A program made the translations under genes and the position numbers. A stretch of DNA of 13,374 nucleotides from Pseudomonadota bacterium. GTDB taxonomy: Bacteria; Pseudomonadota; Alphaproteobacteria; CACIAM-22H2. This document shows, piece after piece, positions 13,348 to 13,374 of this stretch. The stretch is taken from positions 1 to 13,374 of the forward strand of contig JAIUNH010000050.1 in assembly GCA_020161965.1 (NCBI GenBank). The letters run 5' to 3'. The notes beneath the pieces were generated by a model. That model saw only the letters and a program-made list of their open reading frames with translations. It was not told where the DNA came from and did not search any database. Each line of letters begins with the position of its first letter. Positions within the stretch are counted from its first letter, which is position 1.

Positions 13348-13374
13348 GCCGGAACCACGCAGCGTTTGCCATAG

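Noticed and set aside
13219..13374. Short 51-codon open frame (ATG 13219 to TAG at the last base of the window)
   Set aside because: It lacks a ribosome binding site and runs straight through the rpsO terminator and the following hairpin. Its translation has no recognisable feature, so it is most likely chance.

Overview
The window is chromosomal DNA from a GC-rich alphaproteobacterium, probably Rhodospirillales-like. Three things point there: the strong G/C preference at third codon positions, the rbfA-truB-rpsO block, and TTGAC-type -35 elements. The lineage is inferred from gene content and base composition, not from a marker-gene search. I see no tRNA, rRNA, insertion sequence, prophage or CRISPR array, and no gene-free gap longer than about 230 bases.

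Layout. (1) 1-1477, plus strand: the 3' end of an exonuclease III gene (xthA), overlapped by 4 bases by a BenE-type transporter gene. (2) 1474-4634, minus strand: a two-gene operon in which an unusual 894-residue ABC-exporter-like protein comes first and a small single-domain cyclic-nucleotide-binding protein second. (3) 4864-7951, plus strand: a MurG-like GT-B glycosyltransferase, then, after a terminator, a YddA/Rv1819c-type ABC transporter whose ATPase motifs are intact. (4) 7948-9078, minus strand: a class III nucleotidyl cyclase with its catalytic residues present. (5) 9171-10154, plus strand: an AcuI/YhdH-type acrylyl-CoA reductase. (6) 10161-11459, minus strand: a secreted protein of unknown function. 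(7) 11572-13199, plus strand: rbfA, truB and rpsO (ribosome maturation, tRNA pseudouridylation and ribosomal protein S15). A strong intrinsic terminator and a second long hairpin follow; pnp would be expected beyond the window.

The most unusual locus is the ABC-like gene at 1950-4634. Its transmembrane half looks like an ordinary type I exporter. In its nucleotide-binding half, the Walker A lysine, Q-loop glutamine, LSGGQ core, Walker B aspartate and glutamate, and H-loop histidine are all replaced. About 280 extra residues sit between the Q-loop and the signature region, and a 19-residue motif occurs three times at 437, 571 and 733. The reading frame is intact and the gene is followed 14 bases later by a cyclic-nucleotide-binding gene. 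This suggests a membrane protein kept under selection for something other than ordinary ATP-driven transport, possibly tuned by a cyclic nucleotide. A cyclase lies about 3.3 kb away in the window and could supply the ligand. That link is inference.

Convergent genes are packed tightly. Stop codons overlap at 1474-1477 and 7948-7951, and only 6 bases separate the genes near 10155. Divergent pairs have short shared promoter regions. The clearest is 11460-11571, where two good promoter candidates sit back to back and rbfA may be transcribed with almost no leader.
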